Counted from the stretch's first letter, positions 1-9,286 are shown. The stretch: DNA of 64,000 bases from Pseudomonas sp. B20(2017) (GCF_002113125.1 NZ_NEJP01000015.1:1-64000), one strand, 5' to 3'. Notes: generated from the sequence alone by a model not told the origin. Made by a program: numbers and translations.

Positions 1-48
1 AACAACTTCAACCACTTGCGCTTCCGATCTCTCGTTAGCGGGAGGCGA

Positions 49-76
49 ATTCTACAGCGTTACACGCTGCTGTCAA
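49..76 (-). promoter_or_regulatory. rRNA operon promoter P2
   Basis: The second tandem minus-strand promoter has a perfect TTGACA -35 (71-76) and a TAGAAT -10 (49-54) with a 16-bp spacer. Most of the spacer is an inverted repeat (CAGCGT, two bases, ACGCTG). It lies about 200 bp downstream of P1, the tandem arrangement usual for bacterial rrn operons. The leader then continues to the window edge. The 294 bp between the window start and tyrS hold nothing else that I can support. Confidence 0.75.
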
Positions 77-251
77 CACCTCTTTTTCTCCGCTTTCGAT
101 CGAGAAGATCGAACCGTTGAAAGCGCCAGAAAAACCGGCATTTCCAACTCCTTCCAGGCTCCGATGAACTGAAGCGACCCATGCTCGAAACCTACTTAAC
201 TCATTGAATATCAAGGAGTTTTCCGTTTCGACTGCGCCGGAAGTGGGGCGA

Positions 252-279
252 ATTATAGACATCTAAAATTCGCCGTCAA
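252..279 (-). promoter_or_regulatory. rRNA operon promoter P1
   Basis: On the minus strand a TTGACG -35 (274-279) and a perfect TATAAT -10 (252-257) are separated by 16 bp. The expected start is near position 244, and transcription would run off the left edge of the window. It lies just beyond the stop of tyrS. In P. aeruginosa a 16S rRNA gene follows the tyrS paralogue tyrZ in the same orientation, which fits. The downstream sequence resembles Pseudomonas rrn leaders. The rRNA gene itself is outside the window, so the assignment is an inference from promoter quality and context. Confidence 0.75.
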
Positions 280-294
280 CCCCTTATTTCAACT

Positions 295-1494
295 TTACTC
301 AGATTTCAGCGTAATCCGTGCAAAAGCTTTCTTGCCCGCCTGACAAACGTGCGTCGCACCCAGTACGTATATAAAGGAACGATCAACAACCTCACCATCT
401 ACACGCACACCACCGGAAGCCAGCAGATCACGAGCAGCCGCCGAGTTCTTCACCAAGCCTGCCTTATTAAGGACAGCAGCAATCGGCATATCCTCGGCAG
501 CAGTCAGCTCGACCTCTGGCAGATCATCCGGCAGCTCGCCATCCTTCATACGGTTACCCGCACCACGGTGAGCATTGGCCGCAGCCTCTTCACCATGGAA
601 GCGCGCAACAATCTCTTCAGCCAGCTTGATCTTGATATCACGCGGATTGGCACCCGCTTCAACATCGGCGCGGAAAGCGTTGATCTCATCCATCGAACGG
701 AAGCTGAGCAACTCGAAATAACGCCACATCAAAGCATCCGGGATCGAGACCAGCTTGCTGTACATGACACCCGGCGCTTCCTGGATACCGACGTAGTTAC
801 CCAGCGACTTGGACATCTTCTTCACGCCATCCAGACCTTCAAGCAATGGCATCGTCAGAATGCACTGGGCTTCCTGGCCATAACCGCGCTGGAGCTCACG
901 CCCCATCAGCAGGTTGAACTTCTGATCAGTACCACCCAGCTCAACGTCAGCGCGCAAAGCTACCGAGTCATAACCCTGCACCAGCGGATAGAGGAATTCG
1001 TGAATGGCGATCGGCTGATTGGTGGTGTAGCGCTTGTCGAAGTCGTCACGCTCAAGCATGCGAGCAACGGTGTACTGCGAAGTCAGACGAATAAAGTCTG
1101 CAGGCCCCATCTGATCCATCCAGGTGGAGTTGAACGCAACTTCGGTTTTCGCCGGATCAAGAATCTTGAACACCTGAGTCTTATAGGTCTCGGCGTTTTC
1201 CAGAACCTGCTCACGAGTCAGCGGAGGGCGAGTGGCGCTCTTGCCGCTCGGGTCACCGATCATTCCGGTGAAATCACCAATAAGGAAGATCACCTGATGC
1301 CCCAGCTCCTGGAACTGACGCAGCTTATTAATAAGCACAGTGTGACCAAGGTGCAGATCCGGCGCAGTTGGATCGAAGCCGGCCTTGATTCGCAGCGGCT
1401 GGCCACGCTTGAGCTTTTCGATCAGCTCGGACTCGACCAACAGTTCTTCCGCACCACGTTTAATCAGCGCTAGCTGCTCTTCAACCGACTTCAT
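295..1494 (-). CDS. tyrS: tyrosyl-tRNA synthetase
   Basis: Charges tRNA-Tyr with tyrosine in the cytoplasm. This is a class I synthetase: the HIGH-type signature reads HLGH at residues 48-51, the second signature KMSKS is at 226-230, and an S4-like RNA-binding domain forms roughly the last 65 residues. The chosen ATG at 1494 gives 399 aa, the size of the TyrZ-type enzyme; the frame stays open upstream but the extra residues do not look like family sequence. It is transcribed toward the rrn promoters and divergently from the M23 peptidase gene. Confidence 0.95.
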   Translation of the reverse strand: MKSVEEQLALIKRGAEELLVESELIEKLKRGQPLRIKAGFDPTAPDLHLGHTVLINKLRQFQELGHQVIFLIGDFTGMIGDPSGKSATRPPLTREQVLENAETYKTQVFKILDPAKTEVAFNSTWMDQMGPADFIRLTSQYTVARMLERDDFDKRYTTNQPIAIHEFLYPLVQGYDSVALRADVELGGTDQKFNLLMGRELQRGYGQEAQCILTMPLLEGLDGVKKMSKSLGNYVGIQEAPGVMYSKLVSIPDALMWRYFELLSFRSMDEINAFRADVEAGANPRDIKIKLAEEIVARFHGEEAAANAHRGAGNRMKDGELPDDLPEVELTAAEDMPIAAVLNKAGLVKNSAAARDLLASGGVRVDGEVVDRSFIYVLGATHVCQAGKKAFARITLKSE

Positions 1495-1704
1495 AACAGA
1501 CCCGCAAGGCTCAGATTCAAAGGGAACCAACCATACAAGATCGCGCACCAAATACAAGTTTTGCCCGGCGCACGGACGCCAATCCACGGACAGGGCGTCC
1601 GCAGACTTGCTTCAGGGATGATTTGGTTATATTTTATACAGTTATTTCATCTTCATCATGTCATTCATCTTTTCCAATTCATCTTTTTCAAAGTCAAATT
1701 ACTT

Positions 1705-3129
1705 ATGACCACTGAACCGTCTAAAGCGCCACCGCTTTACCCGAAGACCCACCTGCTCGCCGCAAGTGGTATCGCCGCCCTTCTCAGCCTGGCGCTCCTG
1801 GTGTTTCCATCCAGTGATGTTGAAGCCAAAAAGACAACGCTGAGCCTTGAACTGGAAAGTCCTGCTGAACAACTGACACAAGATCAAGACGCTGCCGACG
1901 CCGCTCAAGCCACAAATGAGTCTGTAGCCTCCCCTTTCGCCCAGATCGAAAACAGCGCCGAAGAGACGCAGGAAACAGCTCAGGCCGCACCAGCGCCGAC
2001 ACCGGTAGCCGAAGAAAAGAAGGCCCCAAATCACAGGGAAGTGATCGTCTCCAAGGGCGATACGCTTTCTACACTGTTCGAGAAAGTCGGCCTCCCGGCC
2101 GCGGCCGTCCATGAAGTCCTGGCCAGCGATAAACAAGCCAAGCAGTTCAGTCAGCTCAAACATGGCCAGAAACTCGAATTCGAATTGAATCCACAAGGCC
2201 AACTGACCAACCTGCACAGCAAGGTCAGCGACGTTGAAACCATCACCCTGACCAAGAACGACAAGGGTTATGTGTTCAACCGCGTTACCGCCAAACCGAC
2301 TGTTCGCACTGCTTATGTGCACGGTGTGATCAACAGCTCGCTGTCGCAGTCCGCCGCACGCGCAGGCCTGTCCCACAGCCTGACCATGGACATGGCCAGC
2401 GTGTTCGGCTACGACGTCGACTTCGCTCAGGATATTCGCCAGGGTGACGAGTTCGATGTGATCTATGAACAGAAAGTGGTCAATGGCAAAGCCGTTGGCA
2501 ACGGTCCGATCCTGTCCGCCCGCTTCACCAACCGCGGCAAGACTTACACCGCCGTGCGTTACACCAACAAGCAGGGCAACAGCAGCTACTACACCGCCGA
2601 TGGCAACAGCATGCGCAAAGCGTTCATCCGTACACCGGTGGACTTCGCCCGCATCAGCTCTAAATTCTCCATGGGCCGCAAACACCCGATCCTCAACAAG
2701 ATCCGCGCCCACAAAGGCGTCGACTATGCCGCCCCGCGCGGTACGCCGATCAAGGCTGCCGGCGACGGCAAAGTGCTGCTGGCCGGCCGTCGCGGCGGTT
2801 ACGGCAACACCGTGATCATCCAGCACGGCAACACTTACCGTACGCTGTATGGCCACATGCAGGGCTTCGCCAAAGGCGTGAAGACCGGCGGCACAGTTAA
2901 ACAGGGCCAGGTGATCGGTTACATCGGCACCACCGGCCTGTCCACCGGACCGCACCTGCACTATGAGTTCCAGGTGAACGGTGTTCACGTCGATCCGTTG
3001 GGCCAGAAGCTGCCGATGGCCGACCCGATCGCCAAATCCGAACGCGCTCGCTTCCTGGCGCAGAGCCAGCCGTTGATGGCTCGCATGGACCAGGAAAAAG
3101 CCACCATGCTGGCTTCGAGCAAACGTTAA
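1705..3129 (+). CDS. M23-family murein DD-endopeptidase (MepM-like)
   Basis: Predicted periplasmic or membrane-anchored peptidoglycan hydrolase. From the ATG at 1705 it has 474 aa: a short cytoplasmic start, a membrane/signal segment at about residues 14-32, an Ala/Glu/Gln/Pro-rich linker, a LysM/OapA-like region (about 110-170), a second N-terminal domain and a C-terminal LytM/M23 domain. Zinc ligands are visible as H336 and D340 (HKGVD) and H417/H419 (HLH). The architecture matches E. coli MepM, which cuts 4-3 crosslinks. anmK starts 3 bp after its stop, so the two are probably co-transcribed, linking a murein hydrolase to turnover-product recycling. Confidence 0.88.
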   Translation: MTTEPSKAPPLYPKTHLLAASGIAALLSLALLVFPSSDVEAKKTTLSLELESPAEQLTQDQDAADAAQATNESVASPFAQIENSAEETQETAQAAPAPTPVAEEKKAPNHREVIVSKGDTLSTLFEKVGLPAAAVHEVLASDKQAKQFSQLKHGQKLEFELNPQGQLTNLHSKVSDVETITLTKNDKGYVFNRVTAKPTVRTAYVHGVINSSLSQSAARAGLSHSLTMDMASVFGYDVDFAQDIRQGDEFDVIYEQKVVNGKAVGNGPILSARFTNRGKTYTAVRYTNKQGNSSYYTADGNSMRKAFIRTPVDFARISSKFSMGRKHPILNKIRAHKGVDYAAPRGTPIKAAGDGKVLLAGRRGGYGNTVIIQHGNTYRTLYGHMQGFAKGVKTGGTVKQGQVIGYIGTTGLSTGPHLHYEFQVNGVHVDPLGQKLPMADPIAKSERARFLAQSQPLMARMDQEKATMLASSKR

Positions 3130-3132
3130 GCC

Positions 3133-4224
3133 ATGGCCCTGTATATCGGCGTGATGTCCGGCACCAGTCTCGACGGGCTGGACATCGCCCTGATCGAGCA
3201 ATCCTCGGCGATCAATCTGGTCGCCACGCACTACATCCCCATGCCTGAAACCCTGCGCGCCGAGATGCTTGGCTTGTGCGCCAGCGGCCCCGACGAGATC
3301 GCCCGTTCGGCGATTGCCCAGCAGAACTGGGTGAAGCTCGCCGCGCACGGGATCCATACCCTCCTCGAACAGCAACAGCTCAAGCCTGAAGCCATTCGCG
3401 CGATCGGCAGCCACGGCCAGACCATTCGCCACGAACCCGCACGCGGTTTCACCGTGCAGATCGGCAACCCTGCCCTGCTCACGGAACTGACCGGCATCAC
3501 CGTCGTCAGCGACTTCCGCAGTCGCGATGTGGCGGCTGGCGGTCAAGGCGCTCCGCTGGTTCCTGCCTTTCATGAAGCGTTATTCGAAGAGCGTACCGGT
3601 AACCGTGCAGTCCTGAATGTCGGCGGTTTCAGCAACCTCAGTCTGATTGAGCCGAACAAACCTGTAGCCGGTTTCGACTGTGGGCCTGGGAATGTGCTGA
3701 TGGATGCCTGGATTCATCAGCAACGGAGCGAGAACTACGACCGTAACGGGCAGTGGGCAGCCAGCGGCAAGGTCGAACCGACCCTGCTGAAAGCCCTGCT
3801 CAGTGATCCGTTTTTCGTGACCCAAGGCCCGAAGAGCACCGGCCGCGAAGTCTTCAACCTGCCTTGGCTGGAGCAGCAACTGTCGCGCCTGCCAGGTTTC
3901 GCACCCGAAAACGTACAGGCGACACTGCTCGAACTGACGGCGCTGACCATCGTCGAATCGCTGCAAAGCGCTCAATCGAATACAGAAGAACTCCTGGTCT
4001 GCGGGGGCGGCGCCCACAACGCCACGCTGATGAAGCGCTTGGCCGACCTGCTACCCAACGCCAAAGTCGCCAGTACCGCGACCCACGGCGTCGATCCGGA
4101 CTGGGTCGAAGCCATGGCCTTCGCTTGGCTGGCCCACTGCTGTCTGGAAGGGATCACCGCCAATCGCCCGAGCGTCACCGGCGCCAAAGGCCTGCGCGTA
4201 CTCGGCGCCATCTACCCCAACTGA
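3133..4224 (+). CDS. anmK: anhydro-N-acetylmuramic acid kinase
   Basis: Cytoplasmic kinase that converts 1,6-anhydro-MurNAc from murein turnover to MurNAc-6-phosphate. It has 363 aa, the usual length. The N-terminal GTSLDGLD motif (about residues 10-17), the GSHGQT segment and the C-terminal VCGGGAHN nucleotide-binding loop are typical of the ASKHA-fold AnmK family. It follows the M23 peptidase almost directly and ends in a strong bidirectional terminator. The later recycling enzymes AmgK and MurU are encoded about 29 kb away in this window. Confidence 0.95.
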   Translation: MALYIGVMSGTSLDGLDIALIEQSSAINLVATHYIPMPETLRAEMLGLCASGPDEIARSAIAQQNWVKLAAHGIHTLLEQQQLKPEAIRAIGSHGQTIRHEPARGFTVQIGNPALLTELTGITVVSDFRSRDVAAGGQGAPLVPAFHEALFEERTGNRAVLNVGGFSNLSLIEPNKPVAGFDCGPGNVLMDAWIHQQRSENYDRNGQWAASGKVEPTLLKALLSDPFFVTQGPKSTGREVFNLPWLEQQLSRLPGFAPENVQATLLELTALTIVESLQSAQSNTEELLVCGGGAHNATLMKRLADLLPNAKVASTATHGVDPDWVEAMAFAWLAHCCLEGITANRPSVTGAKGLRVLGAIYPN

Positions 4225-4239
4225 CAAATCGCAGATAAC

Positions 4240-4276
4240 AAAACGCCGCAGAACCGTGAGATTCTGCGGCGTTTTA
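4240..4276. terminator. bidirectional terminator between anmK and erpA
   Basis: AAAACGCCGCAGAA (4240-4253) and its exact complement TTCTGCGGCGTTTT (4262-4275) form a 14-bp stem with an 8-base loop. There are A and T tracts on both sides, so it can end both converging transcripts. Confidence 0.9.
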
Positions 4277-4296
4277 TTGTGTACGGTGAAGCGCGA

Positions 4297-4647
4297 TCAG
4301 ATCGAGAACGAGGAGCCGCAACCACAAGTGGTGGTGGCATTCGGGTTCTTGATCACGAAACGCGAGCCTTCCAGACCTTCCTGATAATCCACCTCGGCAC
4401 CCGCCAGGTACTGGAAACTCATCGGATCGACCACCAGACTGACGCCTTCGCGCTCGACGATGGTGTCGTCCTCGGCCACATCTTCATCGAAGGTGAAGCC
4501 GTACTGAAACCCTGAACAACCGCCGCCCGTAACGAATACGCGCAGCTTCAAGCGATCATTCCCCTCTTCATCGACCAGGCTCTTCACCTTGTGCGCGGCA
4601 CCTTGAGTGAATTGCAAAGCCGTGGGGGTGAAGGATTCGACGCTCAT
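4297..4647 (-). CDS. erpA: iron-sulfur cluster insertion protein ErpA
   Basis: A-type carrier that delivers [4Fe-4S]/[2Fe-2S] clusters to apoproteins, including IspG/IspH in enterics. It has 116 aa, and the three conserved cysteines are visible: C44 in GGGCSG and C108/C110 in CGCGSS near the C terminus. It is monocistronic, facing anmK, with a terminator on its 3' side. Confidence 0.95.
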   Translation of the reverse strand: MSVESFTPTALQFTQGAAHKVKSLVDEEGNDRLKLRVFVTGGGCSGFQYGFTFDEDVAEDDTIVEREGVSLVVDPMSFQYLAGAEVDYQEGLEGSRFVIKNPNATTTCGCGSSFSI

Positions 4648-4770
4648 GCTGACTATCTCCCGGCGTTACGCCGCCATAATGCGTGATGACGCGCATTATC
4701 CGCTTGTCCTAGAAAATCGGTCAACTATTGTTACGGTATATCAATAAACCTGATCAACCGACCAGAATGC

Positions 4771-4797
4771 AAAAAGGCCCGTCAAACGGGCCTTTTA
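4771..4797. terminator. argC terminator
   Basis: AAAAAGGCCCG and CGGGCCTTTT flank a short TCAAA loop just downstream of argC on the minus strand. The T-run in the minus direction is supplied by the A-tract at 4771-4775. The structure is symmetric enough to act on both strands. Confidence 0.85.
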
Positions 4798-4814
4798 CCA
4801 AGCAAGATCAGTCG

Positions 4815-5849
4815 TTACGGCAGCATGCCCGCATGGGACAGACCCAGACGCTCATCCAGCCCGAACAGGATGTTCATGTTCTGCACCGCCTGTCCCGACG
4901 CGCCCTTGACCAGGTTGTCGATCACCGACAGCACCACCACCAGATCACCATCCTGTGGACGGTGAACGGCAATGCGGCAGACGTTGGCGCCACGCACGCT
5001 GCGGGTTTCCGGATGGCTGCCGGCCGGCATCACGTCGACGAACGGTTCATTGGCATAACGTTTTTCGAACAGCGCCTGCAGGTCCACCGAGCGATCTACG
5101 ACGGTCGCGTAGAGCGTGGAGTGAATGCCACGAATCATCGGCGTCAGGTGCGGCACAAAAGTCAGACCGACATCCTTGCCTGCGGCACGACGCAGCCCCT
5201 GGCGAATTTCCGGCAGATGACGGTGACCTTTCACCGCATAAGCCTTCATGCTTTCCGACGTTTCGGAGTACAGCGAGCCTACAGCAGCGCCACGACCGGC
5301 ACCGCTGACACCGGATTTGCAGTCGGCGATCAGATGAGAAGCGTCGGCAATGCCCGTCTCAAGCAACGGAAGGAAACCCAGCTGCGTCGCGGTCGGATAG
5401 CAACCCGGCACCGCGATCAGGCGTGCTTTCCTGATTTGCTCACGATTGACTTCCGGCAAGCCGTAAACCGCCTCGTCCAGCAACTCCGGCGCACCGTGCG
5501 GCTGGCCGTACCACTTGGCCCATTCATCGGCGTCCTGCAGTCGGAAGTCAGCCGACAGGTCGATGACCTTGGTGCCGGCCGCCAGCAATTCGCCGGCCAG
5601 TGCGTGAGCAACGCCGTGCGGAGTCGCGAAGAACACCACGTCGCAAGCGCCCAACGTTTTGATGTCCGGCACGCTGAATGCCAGACCATCGTAGTGACCG
5701 CGCAGGTTCGGGTACATGTCAGCCACGGCCAGACCGGCCTCGGATCGGGAAGTGATCACAACCACTTCTGCCTGCGGATGCTGTGCCAACAGACGCAGCA
5801 GTTCGACACCGGTGTAACCCGTGCCGCCGACGATACCGACCTTGACCAT
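4815..5849 (-). CDS. argC: N-acetyl-gamma-glutamyl-phosphate reductase
   Basis: Third step of arginine synthesis: NADPH-dependent reduction of N-acetylglutamyl-phosphate to the semialdehyde. It has 344 aa from the ATG at 5849. The N-terminal GGTGYTGVELLR nucleotide-binding motif and the catalytic cysteine motif VPGCYPTA are present. A 24-residue extension upstream is open but starts outside family sequence and was rejected. hemJ is divergent. Confidence 0.95.
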   Translation of the reverse strand: MVKVGIVGGTGYTGVELLRLLAQHPQAEVVVITSRSEAGLAVADMYPNLRGHYDGLAFSVPDIKTLGACDVVFFATPHGVAHALAGELLAAGTKVIDLSADFRLQDADEWAKWYGQPHGAPELLDEAVYGLPEVNREQIRKARLIAVPGCYPTATQLGFLPLLETGIADASHLIADCKSGVSGAGRGAAVGSLYSETSESMKAYAVKGHRHLPEIRQGLRRAAGKDVGLTFVPHLTPMIRGIHSTLYATVVDRSVDLQALFEKRYANEPFVDVMPAGSHPETRSVRGANVCRIAVHRPQDGDLVVVLSVIDNLVKGASGQAVQNMNILFGLDERLGLSHAGMLP

Positions 5850-5984
5850 AAACCTGCCCTCAACGAACCCACTGGAAAGCCGTCGATAATAGGGGCCGCG
5901 CGCCCCTGCGACAACCGTCAAGGTGACGTGCGGGCGCTCAAGCCTCTACTATCCGGCCTACCGTGAATTAGGGAATTACCAAAA

Positions 5985-6413
5985 ATGCTCTATCTGTGGA
6001 TCAAAGCGCTACATATCGTCAGCATCGTGTGCTGGTTTGCCGGCCTCTTCTATCTTCCGCGACTGTTCGTTTATCACGCGCAAAGTGAAGACACGATCAG
6101 CAAGGAACGCTTCAGCATCATGGAGCGCAAGCTGTATCGCGGCATCATGGGCCCGGCGATGATCGCCGCACTGATCTTCGGCGGCTGGCTGATCTACCTC
6201 AACCCGGGCATCTTCAGCAGCGGTGGCTGGATCCACGCCAAACTGACGCTGGTCGTGCTGTTGATCGGTTACCACCACATGTGCGGCGCGCAGGTAAAAC
6301 GTTTTGCCCGTGGCGAGAACACCCGCAGCCATGTCTTTTATCGCTGGTTCAATGAAGTGCCGGTTCTGATATTGCTGGCTATCGTAATTCTGGTCGTGGT
6401 CAAGCCGTTCTAA
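5985..6413 (+). CDS. hemJ: protoporphyrinogen IX oxidase HemJ
   Basis: Integral membrane enzyme that oxidises protoporphyrinogen IX to protoporphyrin IX in haem synthesis. It has 142 aa with four hydrophobic segments (about residues 3-25, 55-75, 82-100 and 120-140). The N-terminal ...WIKALHIVSIVCWFAGL stretch and the YHHMCG region carry the conserved histidines of the HemJ (former UPF0093) family. It is followed 33 bp later by the nitronate monooxygenase gene in the same direction. Confidence 0.88.
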   Translation: MLYLWIKALHIVSIVCWFAGLFYLPRLFVYHAQSEDTISKERFSIMERKLYRGIMGPAMIAALIFGGWLIYLNPGIFSSGGWIHAKLTLVVLLIGYHHMCGAQVKRFARGENTRSHVFYRWFNEVPVLILLAIVILVVVKPF

Positions 6414-6446
6414 CTTCAACAAATACAACTTTCCGGGGTACTTCCG

Positions 6447-7415
6447 ATGTCGCTGCCCGCTCTGCTCGAACAAGGTCTGCGCCTGCCCGTGGTGGCAGCG
6501 CCGATGTTCCTGATCTCCAATCCTGAACTGGTGCTGGCGTGCTGCCGCAACGGCGTGGTTGGCAGCTTCCCGGCGCTGAATCAACGCGAAAGCAGCGGTT
6601 TCAAGGCCTGGCTGGAGCAGATCGAAGCGGGACTGGCGACGTTGGAGAACCCGGCGCCGTACGCGGTGAACCTGATCGTCCACCACAGCAACCCGCGTCT
6701 GCAGGCTGACCTGAACATCTGCGTCGAGCACAAAGTCCCCATCGTCATCACCAGTCTTGGTGCCGTGAAGGAACTGGTAGACGCCGTGCACAGTTACGGC
6801 GGCCTGGTCTTCCACGACGTGACAACCCGTCGCCATGCCGAGAAAGCCGCCGAGGCCGGTGTCGATGGCTTGATCGCTGTTGCAGCCGGCGCCGGTGGGC
6901 ATGCCGGGACGTGGAGCCCGTTTTCGCTGATTGCCGAGATCCGCGAGTTCTTCGACAAGACCCTGTTGCTTGCAGGATGTTTGAACCACGGGCATGAGAT
7001 TCTCGCCGCACAACTGCTCGGCGCGGATCTGGCCTACTTCGGCACGCGATTTATCGGCACCACTGAAAGTCATGCGCCTGACGCCTACAAGGAGATGCTG
7101 CTGACTGCCAAAGCCGCCGACATCATTCATACTCCTGCCGTGTCCGGTGTACCGGCCAGTTTCATGCGCCAAAGCCTGGAGGCCGCCGGTTTCGACATGG
7201 CAGCCCTGCAAGGCAAGGGCGAAGTGAATTTCGGCGACAAGCTCAAGCCGATCAACGACGAAGCCAAGGCCTGGAAAACCGTGTGGTCTGCGGGCCAGGG
7301 CGTGGGGCAGATCGACGATCTGCCAAGCGTGGATCAACTGGTGGCGCGTCTTGATGCCGAATACCGCCAGGCCCTGGAGCACGCAGCGCAACTGCCGAAA
7401 CGCTGGCCACGTTGA
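6447..7415 (+). CDS. NAD(P)H-dependent flavin oxidoreductase / nitronate monooxygenase
   Basis: TIM-barrel FMN enzyme of the 2-nitropropane dioxygenase family, which oxidises alkyl nitronates such as propionate 3-nitronate. It has 322 aa. Family features seen are VVAAPMFLISNPEL at the N terminus, the FHDVTTRRHAEKA strand and the glycine-rich phosphate-binding segment AAGAGGHAGTW. The physiological substrate cannot be read from sequence; a general detoxification role is inferred. A hairpin follows the stop. Confidence 0.85.
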   Translation: MSLPALLEQGLRLPVVAAPMFLISNPELVLACCRNGVVGSFPALNQRESSGFKAWLEQIEAGLATLENPAPYAVNLIVHHSNPRLQADLNICVEHKVPIVITSLGAVKELVDAVHSYGGLVFHDVTTRRHAEKAAEAGVDGLIAVAAGAGGHAGTWSPFSLIAEIREFFDKTLLLAGCLNHGHEILAAQLLGADLAYFGTRFIGTTESHAPDAYKEMLLTAKAADIIHTPAVSGVPASFMRQSLEAAGFDMAALQGKGEVNFGDKLKPINDEAKAWKTVWSAGQGVGQIDDLPSVDQLVARLDAEYRQALEHAAQLPKRWPR

Positions 7416-7424
7416 ATGAAACCC

Positions 7425-7447
7425 GGCCAGTCGCTGTCTGACTGGCC
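7425..7447 (+). terminator. hairpin after the nitronate monooxygenase gene
   Basis: GGCCAGTC and GACTGGCC form an 8-bp stem around a 7-base loop in the 70-bp gap before the DUF805 gene. The T-tract after it is poor (TTAGTCTCAATTT), so it may terminate weakly or only stabilise the 3' end. Confidence 0.5.
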
Positions 7448-7485
7448 TTAGTCTCAATTTATCTCGCGACAAGGATGCCTCGGCC

Positions 7486-8436
7486 ATGAGCGAACCCCGT
7501 TACAAGATCGTTTTCGACGGCGCGCTCCAGCCCGGCGTCGATATCACCACGGCCAAGCTCAACCTGGCCGATCTGTTCAAAAGCGATGTCGCCGCCATCG
7601 AGCGTCTGTTCAATGGCCGCACCGTCGCGCTCAAGCGTGATCTGTCCCACAGCGATGCGCAGACTTATCTGCAAGCGCTGGGCAAGACCGGGATCGATGC
7701 CCGGATCGAAACCGAAACGCCCATCGAGCTGAACCTGTCGGATGTCCACGAGCAAAGCGCCGCCCCGACTGAGCCCGATTCGCCTTATGCGCCCCCTCGC
7801 GCCGCCGTCGGTGAAACCCTGCCGGCATTCGCGCCTCTCAAACCGTTCAGCGTTGAAGGCCGGATCGGCCGCTTGCGTTACCTGGCATGGTCGATGGTGT
7901 TGAGCCTGGTAGCCCTGCCAATCGTCAGCGTGTTCGCGCTGATCGGACTGGGCCTGGTGAGCGCCGACTCGACGACCGGCCTGATCATCGGCGGTCTCCT
8001 CGCCTTCTTACTGTTTCTGGCCTTCGCGATCGTCGGCATCCTCTTCAGCGTCCAGCGCTTACACGATATCGGCTGGTCGGGGTGGCTCTGGCTGCTGACC
8101 CTGGTGCCATTCGTGGGCAGCTTCTTCCCTCTGGTGATCATGGTCGTGCCGGGTAATGCCGGCGCCAATCGCTATGGCCCACCGCCTCCGCCGAACAGTA
8201 CGGCAGTCAAAGTGCTGTGCTCGCTGTGGATCGTGTTTATCGGGCTGTTTTTCATAGGTGGCATGCTGGGCGGAATCACTGCGATCCAGCAGGAATATGA
8301 AAGCAGCCTTGAAAGCAGCTACGAGAGCGGTTCGGTGACCACCGATGAAATCGATGTCGAAGTCGAGCCCGCCGTGAATTCGGCAGACGATGCAGCCGAA
8401 GCCGCCCTCGCCCCTGTAGACTCTGCGAAAGAATGA
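7486..8436 (+). CDS. DUF805 membrane protein with N-terminal soluble domain
   Basis: Function unknown. It has 316 aa. Residues 1-80 form a soluble domain (YKIVFDGALQPGVD... with alternating charged segments). A Pro-rich linker follows, then a DUF805 membrane domain (about 120-270) beginning FSVEGRIGRLRYLAW with four hydrophobic helices and the LHDIGWSGW motif, and an acidic tail rich in Glu, Asp and Ala. DUF805 proteins are small inner-membrane proteins of unclear role. The neighbours (oxidoreductases on both sides) do not suggest a pathway. Confidence 0.75.
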   Translation: MSEPRYKIVFDGALQPGVDITTAKLNLADLFKSDVAAIERLFNGRTVALKRDLSHSDAQTYLQALGKTGIDARIETETPIELNLSDVHEQSAAPTEPDSPYAPPRAAVGETLPAFAPLKPFSVEGRIGRLRYLAWSMVLSLVALPIVSVFALIGLGLVSADSTTGLIIGGLLAFLLFLAFAIVGILFSVQRLHDIGWSGWLWLLTLVPFVGSFFPLVIMVVPGNAGANRYGPPPPPNSTAVKVLCSLWIVFIGLFFIGGMLGGITAIQQEYESSLESSYESGSVTTDEIDVEVEPAVNSADDAAEAALAPVDSAKE

Positions 8437-8497
8437 ACAACGCTCCCCGCCGTGACACCTGCGTCCACGGCGCGGCGCTGTTGCGATGGAGATTTGC

Positions 8498-9286
8498 ATG
8501 ACCCGTTACGCTCTGATCACCGGCGCCTCCAGCGGCATCGGTCTGGCCATGGCCGAAGCCCTGGCGCGCCGTGGCCGCAGCCTGATTCTGGTGGCCCGCC
8601 AGCGTGATCAGCTGGAAAGCATTGCGCTTGAACTGACCCAGCGCTTCGGCGTGGAGGTACTGTTTCGCGCCTGCGATCTCGGTGAGCCGCTGCGCCTGTC
8701 CGGTTTTCTGCTGGAGCTCGAGGAAGGCGACCGGCAGATCGATCTGTTGGTCAATTGCGCCGGCATCGGTACTTGCGGCCCGTTCCTGGCCCAGGACTGG
8801 ATGACCGAACAGGACCTGATCGAAGTGAACATCCTCGCCCTCACCCGCCTCTGCCATGCCATCGGCAACAGCATGGCGTTGCAGGGTGGCGGTCAGATTC
8901 TCAATGTCGCGTCGGTGGCCGCCTTCAACCCCGGCCCCTGGATGAGCACCTACTACGCCAGCAAGGCGTATGTTCTGCATTTCTCGGAAGCACTGCGGGT
9001 GGAACTGAAGAAGTGTGCGGTCAAAGTGTCGGTGCTCTGCCCCGGCCCGACCCGCACCGCGTTTTTCCGTACAGCACAACTGAATGACGACAAACTCAAA
9101 GGCAGCAATTTGCTCATGAGCCCCGAGGAAGTCGCGTTGTATACCGTGCGCGCCCTGGAGAAAAACCGCGCGATCATCATTCCCGGACGCCGGAACCGCT
9201 GGTTCGCCTTTTTGCCTCGGCTCGGTTCGCGCTGGCTCAATCGAACGATTGTCGGCATGGTCAACAAGGCTTACTGCCCGCGCTGA
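8498..9286 (+). CDS. short-chain dehydrogenase/reductase
   Basis: Classical SDR of 262 aa with the NAD(P)-binding TGASSGIG motif near the N terminus, an NCAG variant of NNAG (LLVNCAGIG), and the YYASK active-site Tyr-Lys pair. The ATG at 8498 was chosen because GGAG at 8488-8491 sits 6 bases before it; an upstream ATG at 8486 overlaps that site. The C-terminal part carries a basic hydrophobic stretch similar to DltE-like SDRs. The substrate is unknown. Confidence 0.85.
   Translation: MTRYALITGASSGIGLAMAEALARRGRSLILVARQRDQLESIALELTQRFGVEVLFRACDLGEPLRLSGFLLELEEGDRQIDLLVNCAGIGTCGPFLAQDWMTEQDLIEVNILALTRLCHAIGNSMALQGGGQILNVASVAAFNPGPWMSTYYASKAYVLHFSEALRVELKKCAVKVSVLCPGPTRTAFFRTAQLNDDKLKGSNLLMSPEEVALYTVRALEKNRAIIIPGRRNRWFAFLPRLGSRWLNRTIVGMVNKAYCPR

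Noticed and set aside
35..262. 75-aa minus-strand ORF
   Set aside because: It spans both rrn promoters and the rrn leader; no RBS or family features.
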